The notes: generated from the sequence alone by a model not told the origin. Shown: positions 1-6,242, counted from the stretch's first letter. The stretch is 7,880 nucleotides of DNA from Patescibacteria group bacterium (GCA_004296925.1 SCVI01000036.1:1-7880), one strand, 5' to 3'. Numbers and translations: made by a program.

Positions 1-549
1 GTCGGTAGTATGCTCATCGCACCTTTATTATTTCCTGTGCTATCACTTTCGTTAGGAATCATCGTTGCAGATGAAAAATTGATTGGTCGTTCAATAATGA
101 CATTAGTTCGCTCGCTCGCGTTTGCGCTAGTAGCTAGTTTTGTAATCGGGTTTCTTTTCTCAACCCGAAGCGACACGTTAGTTCAGATTATAGTTGGAGG
201 TCCATCTTCATTGATGTACGCAATCGTAGCTGCCATCGCCGGGTTTGCGGCGGCATTTGCGATGACGAAACCACACCTTAACCAAACACTACCAGGTGTA
301 GCTATCTCGGTTTCGCTTGTGCCGCCACTTGCCACCGCAGGTATTGCCCTGTCAGCTTTTAATTGGCCGATATTCAGTTCTTCATTACTACTCTTTCTTG
401 TAAATATCATCGGTATTGTGTTTTCATCAATGATCGTGTTTGCGTTACTTAAGTTTTCTGTAAAGAAAGGTGTCACAGAAGAAGTCGTAAAAGAAGAGGA
501 AAAGGTAATTAAAAAAGAGCACCACAAAAAGGAATTGAAAAAAGACTAA
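1..549 (+). CDS. DUF389 family integral membrane protein, 3' part
   Basis: This is the C-terminal 182 residues of a gene that begins before the window; the frame is open to base 1. It reads V-G-S-M-L-I-A-P-L at the window edge, resembling the GAMLIAPL motif of DUF389 proteins. Further on, LPGVAISVSLVPPLATAGIA (roughly 98-117 of the visible part) is the family's most recognisable signature. About five hydrophobic membrane segments are visible, followed by a highly charged Lys/Glu/His tail (VKEEEKVIKKEHHKKELKKD) that is probably cytoplasmic. DUF389 proteins are polytopic inner-membrane proteins without an established biochemical function. The gene ends 53 bp before the MscS-type channel, which has its own promoter, so the two need not be co-transcribed. 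Family assignment is firm; function is unknown. Confidence 0.85.
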   Translation, partial: VGSMLIAPLLFPVLSLSLGIIVADEKLIGRSIMTLVRSLAFALVASFVIGFLFSTRSDTLVQIIVGGPSSLMYAIVAAIAGFAAAFAMTKPHLNQTLPGVAISVSLVPPLATAGIALSAFNWPIFSSSLLLFLVNIIGIVFSSMIVFALLKFSVKKGVTEEVVKEEEKVIKKEHHKKELKKD

Positions 550-568
550 AGTTGATTTTAAGTAATGT

Positions 569-596
569 TTGCAATGTGCGTCTCAGTTAGTACAGT
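569..596 (+). promoter_or_regulatory. Promoter of the MscS-type gene (TTGCAA-16-TACAGT)
   Basis: A -35-like TTGCAA (569-574) and a -10-like TACAGT (591-596) are separated by 16 bp. The -10 ends only 6 bp before the ATG at 603, so the expected transcription start coincides with the start codon, implying a leaderless mRNA. No Shine-Dalgarno sequence precedes the ATG, which agrees with that reading. Confidence 0.5.
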
Positions 597-602
597 AGAA
601 AT

Positions 603-1457
603 ATGAATATTAATATCTCTGCTATTATGCAAGATCTTGTTTCGTGGACTTCCACTCACGGTGTCACTGTAGCTATAATTATTATAGTTGCACTTCTCGT
701 TCACTTCTTTAGTTATGTATTTTTGGAACGTCTTATTCGTAAGATTGTTCCTGCAGATCACTTTCATTCACCTGAAGCGGAGAAACAGCGTGAAGACACA
801 CTCATACGTGTAGTGAGCGGTGTACTTAACGTAATGTTGTGGGTTGTGGCATCTCTTATGGTGCTTTCAGAAACCGGTATCAATATTGGACCACTATTAG
901 CAGCGGCAGGAATTGTTGGTATCGCTATCGGTTTTGGAGGACAGTATTTAATTCGCGATATGGTTGCAGGATTTTTTATACTTTTTGAAAATCAGTACAG
1001 AGTCGGTGATGTGGTATGTCTCGATAAAACCTGTGGTTTAGTAGAGGATATTAGTATCCGTATGGCAACGCTTCGAGATCTTGATGGCACAGTGCATCAT
1101 GTTCCACATGGGACTGTTTCTAAGATTTCAAATAAGTCTAAAGAATTTGCTCGCGTAAACATGAATATCGGCGTTTCCTATTCTGCAGATATTGAACAGG
1201 TGATTAAGGTGGTTAATGAAACTGGTGCGGATTTATTTGCTGACGAAACTTGGAAACATGAACAAATTACACCAATTGAATTTCAACGCGTTGATGATTT
1301 TGCTGATTCGGCGGTAATTATTAAGGTGCTTGGGGAAACAAAACCATTAAAACAGTGGGCGGTGGCAGGAGAATTTAGAAAACGGATAAAAATCGCCTTT
1401 GATAAGGCGAAAATTGAAATACCGTTTCCTCAAAGAGTCATTCATCAAAGCAAATAA
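603..1457 (+). CDS. Small-conductance mechanosensitive channel, MscS family
   Basis: The 284-residue protein matches the usual MscS length and three-helix layout. TM1 is at about 19-43 (VTVAIIIIVALLVHFF), TM2 at about 66-88 (VVSGVLNVMLWVVASLMVL) and the pore-lining TM3 at about 94-125. TM3 has the Ala/Gly-rich face GIVGIAIGFGGQYLIRD and leads into FILFENQYRVGDVV, the start of the cytoplasmic beta domain. A conserved-looking LRDLDGTVHHVPHG segment follows, as in the family's R-x-x-D-G-x-x-x-x-x-P-N region. The soluble C-terminal part (about 170-284) forms the cage and ends in IPFPQRVIH, the typical 'IPFPQ' ending. MscS channels open under membrane tension and release solutes during hypo-osmotic shock. 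ATG 603 is chosen because it directly follows a promoter and gives the normal N-terminus. It may be transcribed alone. The exact subfamily cannot be judged by eye. Confidence 0.93.
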   Translation: MNINISAIMQDLVSWTSTHGVTVAIIIIVALLVHFFSYVFLERLIRKIVPADHFHSPEAEKQREDTLIRVVSGVLNVMLWVVASLMVLSETGINIGPLLAAAGIVGIAIGFGGQYLIRDMVAGFFILFENQYRVGDVVCLDKTCGLVEDISIRMATLRDLDGTVHHVPHGTVSKISNKSKEFARVNMNIGVSYSADIEQVIKVVNETGADLFADETWKHEQITPIEFQRVDDFADSAVIIKVLGETKPLKQWAVAGEFRKRIKIAFDKAKIEIPFPQRVIHQSK

Positions 1458-1712
1458 GTTTTTCAACGTATCTAAGTTGTGCAGTTGACAGATACATACA
1501 AAAACCGCACTGTGTATTGATAGCTTTAAGATACTGACCGCATCTAGAGCGTCTGCTGTATAACCTGTATTGATATTTTGAGCGGTCACCCACATTGCGA
1601 TAATCCGAAACCACATTAGATCTAGTCAAATAGTCTAAGAATAGTTCCACGCACAAGTCCGAAGCGCACAACATTTCTGGTCCGTGCTTTCGTATTTCTG
1701 TGTTTCGAAAAC
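1458..1712. other. 255-bp intergenic region without an obvious gene
   Basis: The + strand has no ATG anywhere in this gap, and I see no tRNA or recognisable riboswitch. It contains a perfect TTGACA (1485-1490) without a convincing -10 at 16-19 bp, and a weak TTTTGA-17-GATAAT pair (1576-1581, 1599-1604) that could serve the downstream ligase gene. A 7-bp inverted repeat, TGACCGC (1535-1541) and GCGGTCA (1582-1588), could close a stem around a 40-nt loop. No clear terminator for the channel gene is present. The stretch could hold the ligase promoter with a long leader, a small RNA or gene debris; the sequence alone does not decide. Confidence 0.5.
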
Positions 1713-3086
1713 ATGGCTTCATCACAAAAAAAAGATAAGACAAAAAGTACGTTGAAGAAATTTACGATTGGTTTTGAGGTAGAGTTTTTTATCATAGATA
1801 AGGAAGGGAAGATAGCTCCAGGTGCGGATGCTGTACTGAAGAAAGTTGAAGAGAAAACTGCTGGTGCGGCGCACACTATAGTTAGAGAGGTTGCGGAAAA
1901 CATGATTGAAGTCGGAAGTTACCCAGATACCGAAGGGTCAAACACAATGAAGAGCTTGTTAGATGGACTTAAGCTCGTGTCGTATGCAGCGAATGAGGCA
2001 GGATATGGAGTATTGCCGCTTGGTACGTATCCAGGAAAATTCACACCAACAATTCGTGTCGATCCACGATACGAAGCACAAGCAAAATTATTTGGGAAAA
2101 CCAGATTTCAAATTGCGGGACGTGTTGCTGGGTATCACTGTCACTATGCTTTGCCTTGGGGTGTGTTCGATGCAAAAACATTGATGTTGAAGTCACTCAG
2201 TGATTCGAAGAATCAGGAGTATTTGGTGAACGCTTTCAATTTTCTTATCGCCATCGATCCAGCTATTACTGCATTTATGCAGTCATCACCTTTTTATCAA
2301 GGAAGACACTTAGCAAAAGATAGTCGTTTACTTGTATATCGAGGAAGTGAAGAACTTGGATACAACAAAGGTTTATATGCAAACCATCCACGTTTTGGTT
2401 CACTTCCTAAGTACGTACACGCAGGGACTGACCTTATCGGACGCATTGAAGATCGTTATACTGATTGGCTTAAAATGTTGAAGGATGCAGGAGTTTTAGA
2501 AAAAAAAATCCCGGTGTATAGATCTATTCTTGATACTAATTGGTCGCCCGTTAAGGTAAATCCTCACGGAACTCTTGAACATAGAGGTATGGATATGAAT
2601 AGATTGCCAGTACTTTTATCTGTATCTATTTTGATTCAAACTTTACTACGATATATTCAGGAAGGTCACGTTAATGTTATCCCGCACGATTCTGCAAAAC
2701 TACAACCGTTTTCTGTTGAAGATAATACAATCTACATTCCACCAGATACACATGTAAAAAAGAACTTGCAAAACCTTTCCGCTAAGGAAGGTTTGGCAAA
2801 TGATGAAGTGTTTCATTATTGCAAACGACTTCTAAGTTTGGTGAAGTTTTTTGAGGGGGATGCTCTTGAGCCATTACTTCGTCCTCTTACCACCATGCTT
2901 TCTGAACGTCAGACGACTTCAGACAAAATTCTTGCGCAGGCAAAATCTCTTGGGTATAAAGATATGCGGAAAATACTTCCTCAAGGTATTGCATCTGAAA
3001 TTGCGTTGACGCATAGTAGACAAATGTTTGAAGATATAGTTCTTGTGGAAGAGATGATTGAAGCTCAGAATAGACTTACCGCCTGA
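1713..3086 (+). CDS. GCS2-family carboxylate-amine ligase (glutamate-cysteine ligase-like)
   Basis: The 457-residue protein begins with a short Lys/Ser-rich tail and then enters a GCS2-type catalytic domain. The GxExE-type motif G20-F-E22-V-E24 and the ENMIE segment fit the acidic metal/ATP-binding positions. GYHCHYALP (His142, His144) and LEHRGMDMNRLP (Glu289, His290, Arg291) are the other recognisable blocks. Family members join an amino acid's carboxylate to an amine at the expense of ATP; the best known make gamma-glutamylcysteine, the first step to glutathione. No glutathione synthetase lies in the window, so the true product cannot be assigned. About 100 C-terminal residues after the core are helical and unassigned. 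ATG 1713 is the only ATG-type start available, because the upstream in-frame stretch runs to a stop at 1623 without one. No Shine-Dalgarno is visible. Family call is confident, substrate is not. Confidence 0.8.
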   Translation: MASSQKKDKTKSTLKKFTIGFEVEFFIIDKEGKIAPGADAVLKKVEEKTAGAAHTIVREVAENMIEVGSYPDTEGSNTMKSLLDGLKLVSYAANEAGYGVLPLGTYPGKFTPTIRVDPRYEAQAKLFGKTRFQIAGRVAGYHCHYALPWGVFDAKTLMLKSLSDSKNQEYLVNAFNFLIAIDPAITAFMQSSPFYQGRHLAKDSRLLVYRGSEELGYNKGLYANHPRFGSLPKYVHAGTDLIGRIEDRYTDWLKMLKDAGVLEKKIPVYRSILDTNWSPVKVNPHGTLEHRGMDMNRLPVLLSVSILIQTLLRYIQEGHVNVIPHDSAKLQPFSVEDNTIYIPPDTHVKKNLQNLSAKEGLANDEVFHYCKRLLSLVKFFEGDALEPLLRPLTTMLSERQTTSDKILAQAKSLGYKDMRKILPQGIASEIALTHSRQMFEDIVLVEEMIEAQNRLTA

Positions 3087-3087
3087 A

Positions 3088-3105
3088 TGTAAAGTTGTTT
3101 TGACA
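3088..3105 (+). promoter_or_regulatory. Operator-like site at the regulator promoter
   Basis: TGTAAAGT-TG-TTTTGACA is an imperfect dyad whose right arm contains the -35 box. It is nearly the same sequence, in the same position relative to the promoter, as the perfect dyad at 3716-3733. That makes it a candidate autoregulatory site for the XRE-type protein encoded just downstream. Confidence 0.5.
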
Positions 3106-3128
3106 TATCTTTTTTTGAGAGATATTCT
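3100..3128 (+). promoter_or_regulatory. Strong sigma70-type promoter (TTGACA-17-TATTCT)
   Basis: A consensus -35 TTGACA (3100-3105) lies exactly 17 bp from TATTCT (3123-3128). The expected start is about 3135, giving a leader of only about 11 nt before ATG 3146. The promoter begins 14 bp after the ligase stop codon and separates the regulator pair from it. Confidence 0.75.
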
Positions 3129-3145
3129 ATACGGTACATACAATT

Positions 3146-3358
3146 ATGGCAGAACATGTTCTTAATACAGTACTTAGACTGCGTACCCAAAAAAGCATGA
3201 CTCAGGAAGAGTTGGCTGAAAAAATTGGTGTTACGCGTCAGACTATTATTTCAATTGAAAAAGGCCATTACACACCATCAGTTTTACTCGCCTTAAAAAT
3301 ATCTGCCGTTTTTAAAATTCCGGTAGATGAAATATTTAAAATATCGTATGAAAAATAA
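3146..3358 (+). CDS. XRE/YozG-type HTH transcriptional regulator
   Basis: This 70-residue protein is a single lambda-repressor-like helix-turn-helix domain with almost nothing added. The DNA-binding unit spans about 18-43, MTQEELAEKIGVTRQTIISI followed by EKGHYTPS. The closing part, LALKISAVFKIPVDEIFKI, is typical of the small YozG-like subfamily. It has no cysteines, so it is unlikely to sense redox state by itself. Its last 11 bases overlap the start of the next gene, a membrane protein; small XRE regulators of this kind are often paired with such a partner, which may modulate them. The gene has its own strong promoter overlapped by a dyad that recurs in front of the thioredoxin operon, so autoregulation and control of that operon are plausible. 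ATG 3146 follows the promoter closely and gives the normal N-terminus. The ligand or signal is unknown. Confidence 0.93.
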   Translation: MAEHVLNTVLRLRTQKSMTQEELAEKIGVTRQTIISIEKGHYTPSVLLALKISAVFKIPVDEIFKISYEK

Positions 3359-3710
3359 TTTTATACATATCAGTATCGCGATAATACTTGTGGGTCTTCT
3401 TACCTTACTTGGCGATCCGTTTATGGTGTGGATGCCAATGGGGGGTCAGATGTTTGTTCTTTTAGGGGCAACTATATTTCTTTGTATATGGGCTGGTTTT
3501 GTTATGTTTGAAAACTCTCACGACGAACGCGAGGTATTACACATGCAAAGTGCAGGTCGTTTTGCGTATCTTTCTGGTATCGGAGTCCTACTCATCGCCC
3601 TTATTTACCAAGGATTCACACACGCCATTGATTCATGGATACTCGGCGCACTTGCAGTGATGGTTGTATCAAAACTTATTGCACGTCTTTATCTTGAACG
3701 TTCCCATTAG
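3348..3710 (+). CDS. Small four-helix membrane protein paired with the HTH regulator (DUF2178-like)
   Basis: From ATG 3348 this encodes 120 residues with four predicted membrane helices, at about 6-22, 34-51, 67-85 and 90-112. A hydrophilic loop, FENSHDEREVLHMQSAGRFA, sits between helices 2 and 3. The D-E-R-E in this loop resembles the conserved loop of small membrane families such as DUF2178, commonly encoded next to YozG-type regulators. A Met-rich stretch, M26-V-W-M29-P-M31-G-G-Q-M35, lies between helices 1 and 2. The start overlaps the regulator's last codons by 11 bp, indicating translational coupling. An upstream in-frame ATG at 3327 would add seven residues from inside the regulator gene; 3348 is preferred because it gives the expected short charged N-terminus. 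It may anchor or modulate the regulator. Function is inferred from context only, and the family name is tentative. Confidence 0.75.
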   Translation: MKNNFIHISIAIILVGLLTLLGDPFMVWMPMGGQMFVLLGATIFLCIWAGFVMFENSHDEREVLHMQSAGRFAYLSGIGVLLIALIYQGFTHAIDSWILGALAVMVVSKLIARLYLERSH

Positions 3711-3715
3711 GCCTG

Positions 3716-3733
3716 TGTAAAGTTTACTTTACA
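3716..3733 (+). promoter_or_regulatory. Perfect 18-bp operator-like palindrome over the -35 box
   Basis: TGTAAAGTTTACTTTACA is a perfect inverted repeat whose last six bases are the -35 element of the thioredoxin operon. A close variant occupies the same place in the promoter of the upstream HTH gene (3088-3105). The likely ligand is the dimer of that HTH protein; this is inference. Confidence 0.6.
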
Positions 3734-3756
3734 TATCTAACACTACCTACTATAGT
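3728..3756 (+). promoter_or_regulatory. Promoter of the redox operon (TTTACA-17-TATAGT)
   Basis: TTTACA (3728-3733) and TATAGT (3751-3756) are separated by 17 bp. The expected start near 3763 leaves a leader of about 22 nt before ATG 3785. Both boxes lie inside palindromes, so access by RNA polymerase could be blocked at either. Confidence 0.72.
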
Positions 3757-3768
3757 AGGTAGTGTTAG
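3737..3768. repeat. 32-bp perfect palindrome centred on the -10 element
   Basis: The left arm CTAACACTACCTACTA is followed directly by its exact reverse complement, with the centre between 3752 and 3753. Its CTACCTAC/GTAGGTAG core is reminiscent of BlaI/MecI/CopY-type operators, though no such regulator is encoded here. In read-through RNA from the upstream gene pair it would form a stem of about 14 bp with a UAUA loop, but no T-run follows, so a protein-binding site is preferred over a terminator. Confidence 0.65.
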
Positions 3769-3784
3769 TAATAATTATAAAAAT

Positions 3785-4294
3785 ATGAATATAAAAATAG
3801 TTTTTGTTGTTATATCTGTCGCAATAATTGTATGGATTGGTTTTGTTGCTATTTCTAGTAACACTACGAACGAGTCTGTTAATAAAGATGAGATGAGCAT
3901 GAAGGGCACCGATGCTTCAAGAGAAATGGTGAAAAGCGATCAAGTAATGAATGAAGGAAGTATGGAAGATGAGTTAGTAATGAAGGTGGGATCCTATGAA
4001 CCATACAGTGTTGAGAAACTTGCAAATGCAGACATGGGGCACGTAGTTTTGTTTTTTAGGGCATCTTGGTGTCCAACGTGTAGAGCGCTTGATGCCGATA
4101 TTCGTGCAAATCTGCAAACAATACCAAAAGGCGTAACTATTTTGGATGTAAATTACGACACCGCAACAGTGATGAAGCAAAAGTATGGAGTGACACAACA
4201 ACATACGCTTGTTGAAGTAGATGCGAAGGGAGATTTAATTTCTAAGTGGACCGGTTCACCAACACTCGCTACGCTCGTAACGAATATCAAATAG
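3785..4294 (+). CDS. Membrane-anchored thioredoxin-like protein with Met-rich linker
   Basis: The 169-residue protein has an N-terminal hydrophobic helix (about 4-24) that anchors or exports it. A polar linker (about 25-68) follows, carrying six methionines at 37, 39, 48, 55, 60 and 66. The thioredoxin fold occupies about 70-169. Its active site is W95-C96-P97-T98-C99-R in the setting VVLFFRASWCPTCRALDADI, and the fold continues through TILDVNYD and KYGVTQQHTLVEVDAKG. The expected cis-proline position reads T-Q-Q-H-T rather than the usual T/V-P, a departure from classical thioredoxin. It would act on thiols outside the cytoplasmic membrane, receiving or passing electrons through the CcdA protein encoded 5 bp downstream. 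It is first in the three-gene redox operon and has no clear Shine-Dalgarno. Whether it reduces or oxidises its clients cannot be read from the sequence. Confidence 0.87.
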   Translation: MNIKIVFVVISVAIIVWIGFVAISSNTTNESVNKDEMSMKGTDASREMVKSDQVMNEGSMEDELVMKVGSYEPYSVEKLANADMGHVVLFFRASWCPTCRALDADIRANLQTIPKGVTILDVNYDTATVMKQKYGVTQQHTLVEVDAKGDLISKWTGSPTLATLVTNIK

Positions 4295-4299
4295 TTTGT

Positions 4300-5031
4300 A
4301 TGACATTTCTCGTTGTTTCGTTTCTTGCTGGTGTGTTGACGGTATTGGCGCCTTGCGTGCTACCACTCCTTCCTGTCGTTATAGGTTCTGCTGCGTCAGG
4401 CAGGAGTCGTTATACTCCATACATTGTTGTTGGTTCTCTTGCGCTGTCAGTCATTATATTCACATATCTTCTGAAAGTGTCGACACTTTTCATTATGGTG
4501 TCGCCTCATGTATGGACATATGTTTCTGGCGGAATCTTGGTGCTGTTCGGATTAACACTTTTGTTTCCTGCTCTTTGGGAGAACGTTCCCGGGCTTTCAA
4601 AGATAGTTATTGGTTCAAATAAACTCATAGGTAAAGGTCATAAAAGTAAAAGTCTCTTTGGTGATGTGATGATCGGAGCAGCACTTGGGCCTGTATTCTC
4701 GACATGTTCGCCCACGTATTTTGTTATTCTTGCATCGGTGCTGCCGGTCTCTTTTTTCTTGGGAGCAACGTATGTGCTCGCATATGTGTTCGGGTTGTCA
4801 CTTATGCTCCTCTTAATAGGGTTGTTAGGTCAGCGTTTCGCAGACCATCTTGCACGATTTTCTGATTCACGAGGTCACTTTAAAAGAACAATTGGCGTGT
4901 TATTTATAGTCATCGGTCTTCTCATCGCGACAGGATATGAAAAGAAGTTAGAAACATTTATTCTAGACAGCGGTTATTTTGACATTACTAAAGTAGAACA
5001 ATTTTTATTAGGGAAGGTGAACATAAAATAA
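4300..5031 (+). CDS. ccdA: CcdA/DsbD-type transmembrane thiol electron transporter
   Basis: This 243-residue protein has about six membrane helices and the two cysteines expected of the CcdA family. Cys19 is in helix 1 within VLAPCVLPLLP, and Cys136 is in a later helix within LGPVFSTCSPTY. CcdA proteins move reducing equivalents from cytoplasmic thioredoxin across the membrane to extracytoplasmic thioredoxin-fold proteins. ATG 4300 is chosen because it puts the first Cys motif at the usual distance from the N-terminus; an ATG at 4246 is in frame but lies inside the thioredoxin gene and would add an atypical polar leader. The gene starts 5 bp after the thioredoxin stop and ends 1 bp before the TlpA-like gene, so the three are one transcription unit. 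No cytochrome c maturation genes are nearby, which favours general disulfide reduction over haem attachment. Confidence 0.92.
   Translation: MTFLVVSFLAGVLTVLAPCVLPLLPVVIGSAASGRSRYTPYIVVGSLALSVIIFTYLLKVSTLFIMVSPHVWTYVSGGILVLFGLTLLFPALWENVPGLSKIVIGSNKLIGKGHKSKSLFGDVMIGAALGPVFSTCSPTYFVILASVLPVSFFLGATYVLAYVFGLSLMLLLIGLLGQRFADHLARFSDSRGHFKRTIGVLFIVIGLLIATGYEKKLETFILDSGYFDITKVEQFLLGKVNIK
5011..5020 (+). promoter_or_regulatory. Shine-Dalgarno-like site of the TlpA/DipZ-like gene
   Basis: GGGAAGGTGA lies inside the end of ccdA, 12 bp before ATG 5033. It is the only clear Shine-Dalgarno-like sequence I find ahead of any start in the window, and it supports that start. Confidence 0.45.
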
Positions 5032-5032
5032 T

Positions 5033-6112
5033 ATGAAGCCAGAATATATTATTGGTGGCATTATTTTACTTCTTTTGTTGTTAGGTATATCAGTACTTTT
5101 TATACCTAAACAATCTCCACTCCCTGCTCTGAGTGTCTTGCAAGGAGGTGATGAAAACACAGGTAATTCAAACAGCTCTTCATACAAAGAAATTGTGCGT
5201 CCGGCCGGATTCGTGAATACTGAAGGTGTTACTCTTAAAGAGTTGGTGGGAAAAAAAGTTGTCCTCGTTGATTTCCTCACGTACAGCTGCATTAATTGTC
5301 AGAGAACGTTTCCGTATTTGAATGCCTGGTATGAAAAATATAAAGACCAAGGCCTTGAAATAATTGGAATTCATACCCCAGAATTTGCATTTGAAAAAAA
5401 TATCGCGAATGTGCGAGAGGCTATGAAGCGTTTCGGTATTGTGCACCCTATAGTTTTAGATAATGAATATGCCACCTGGCGTGCGTATGGAAACCAGTAT
5501 TGGCCGCGTAAATACCTTATTGATATACACGGCAATATTGTGTACGACCATATTGGCGAAGGCGATTATGAAATAATCGAAAGCAAAATTCAAGAACTAT
5601 TAAAAGAACGAGCGAGCGTTCTTGGAGAAACTTCAAGTGTGGGTGGTCTAGTCAGTACTGCGGTACCTGTGACCGTGTCAAAAGCACAAAGCCCTGAGAC
5701 CTATTTCGGTGCGTCTAGAAATAATTATCTCGGTAACGGTCTTTCTGGTCGTCTTGGTATGGTTACATATACCACGCCTTCAGAAATTAAGCCGAATACA
5801 CTCTATCTTGGGGGTGCATGGAATATGACTAGTGAAAATGCGGAGTCAGTCTCTGAGGTCGAAGTTACTTACGTCTTTAATGCTAAAGAAGTGTACCTTG
5901 TCGCTAGCGCAGAAACGGAAAGTGTCATTGAGGTGTACCAAGATGGAATACTTATAAGTAAGAAGACTGGGGATGTGGGGAGTGATGGAAGGTTGTTGGT
6001 AAAAGAAAGTCGACTTTATACGGTTATAAAAAATGATTCTGGGGGTGTGCACACACTAAAGTTAAAAATAAAAGCAAAAGGGGTTCAGTTGTATGCGTTT
6101 ACGTTTGGTTAG
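5033..6112 (+). CDS. TlpA-like thioredoxin protein with DipZ-type C-terminal domain
   Basis: The 359-residue protein has an N-terminal membrane anchor (about 5-24), a redoxin domain (about 55-192) and a C-terminal beta-rich domain (about 220-359). The redoxin active site is C86-I-N-C89 in FLTYSCINCQRTFPYLNAWY. It is followed by GIHTPEFAFEK, a YATWRAYGNQYWP segment and GEGDYE. The C-terminal domain opens with SPETYFG (from Ser220) and ends in YAFTFG. As far as I recall, all of these blocks match the extracytoplasmic half of mycobacterial DipZ, where a CcdA domain is fused in front. Here that half is a separate gene 1 bp after ccdA. It would receive electrons from CcdA and act on thiols or disulfides of exported proteins. 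The C-terminal domain resembles a carbohydrate-binding fold and may target it to the envelope. Specific clients are unknown. Confidence 0.9.
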   Translation: MKPEYIIGGIILLLLLLGISVLFIPKQSPLPALSVLQGGDENTGNSNSSSYKEIVRPAGFVNTEGVTLKELVGKKVVLVDFLTYSCINCQRTFPYLNAWYEKYKDQGLEIIGIHTPEFAFEKNIANVREAMKRFGIVHPIVLDNEYATWRAYGNQYWPRKYLIDIHGNIVYDHIGEGDYEIIESKIQELLKERASVLGETSSVGGLVSTAVPVTVSKAQSPETYFGASRNNYLGNGLSGRLGMVTYTTPSEIKPNTLYLGGAWNMTSENAESVSEVEVTYVFNAKEVYLVASAETESVIEVYQDGILISKKTGDVGSDGRLLVKESRLYTVIKNDSGGVHTLKLKIKAKGVQLYAFTFG

Positions 6113-6115
6113 AGT

Positions 6116-6143
6116 GCCTCGAAATATATTTATAGGCTTTTTT
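6116..6143 (+). terminator. Terminator-like hairpin after the redox operon
   Basis: GCCT (6116-6119) pairs with AGGC (6134-6137). The inner AAATATATTT is itself self-complementary and extends the structure, and six T residues follow at once (6138-6143). It begins 4 bp after the TlpA-like stop. The stem is short and AT-rich, so it may be leaky. Confidence 0.5.
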
Positions 6144-6159
6144 GTATCTTAATTAATAC

Positions 6160-6200
6160 ATCTCTGTATTTATTATCTTTTGCATGTCAGAGATTTTTTT
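6160..6200 (+). terminator. Second terminator-like hairpin
   Basis: ATCTCTG (6160-6166) pairs with CAGAGAT (6188-6194) across a 21-nt loop, and a run of seven T (6194-6200) follows. The large loop makes it weaker than a classical terminator. Together with the hairpin at 6116-6143 it would back up termination of the redox operon. Confidence 0.35.
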
Positions 6201-6242
6201 GGTGTACGAACAAGAGTTACCACATAATCCCTAAAATAGAGA

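Noticed and set aside
547..566. Third copy of the shared promoter block after the DUF389 stop (TAAAGTTGATTTTAAGTAAT)
   Set aside because: Only the TAAAGTTG and TTT parts agree, dyad symmetry is lost and no -35/-10 pair falls in the matching register.
1485..1490. Perfect TTGACA as a promoter of the ligase gene
   Set aside because: No acceptable -10 at 16-19 bp downstream; the nearest AT-rich hexamers are more than 20 bp away, and the ATG is over 200 bp off.
1347..1743. Two overlapping - strand open frames of about 90-100 codons spanning the end of the channel gene and the following gap
   Set aside because: They are antisense to the well-supported MscS-type gene and the ligase start, are rich in Cys/Arg/His in an unnatural way, and show no recognisable domain.
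2768..2792. Inverted repeat AACCTTTCC / GGAAGGTT inside the ligase gene
   Set aside because: Imperfect, within conserved coding sequence, with no T-run; best explained by codon coincidence.
3146..3710. Reading the regulator plus small membrane protein as a toxin-antitoxin pair
   Set aside because: The second protein is a four-helix membrane protein with a D-E-R-E loop resembling regulator-associated membrane families, not a known toxin, and the regulator lacks a separate antitoxin domain.
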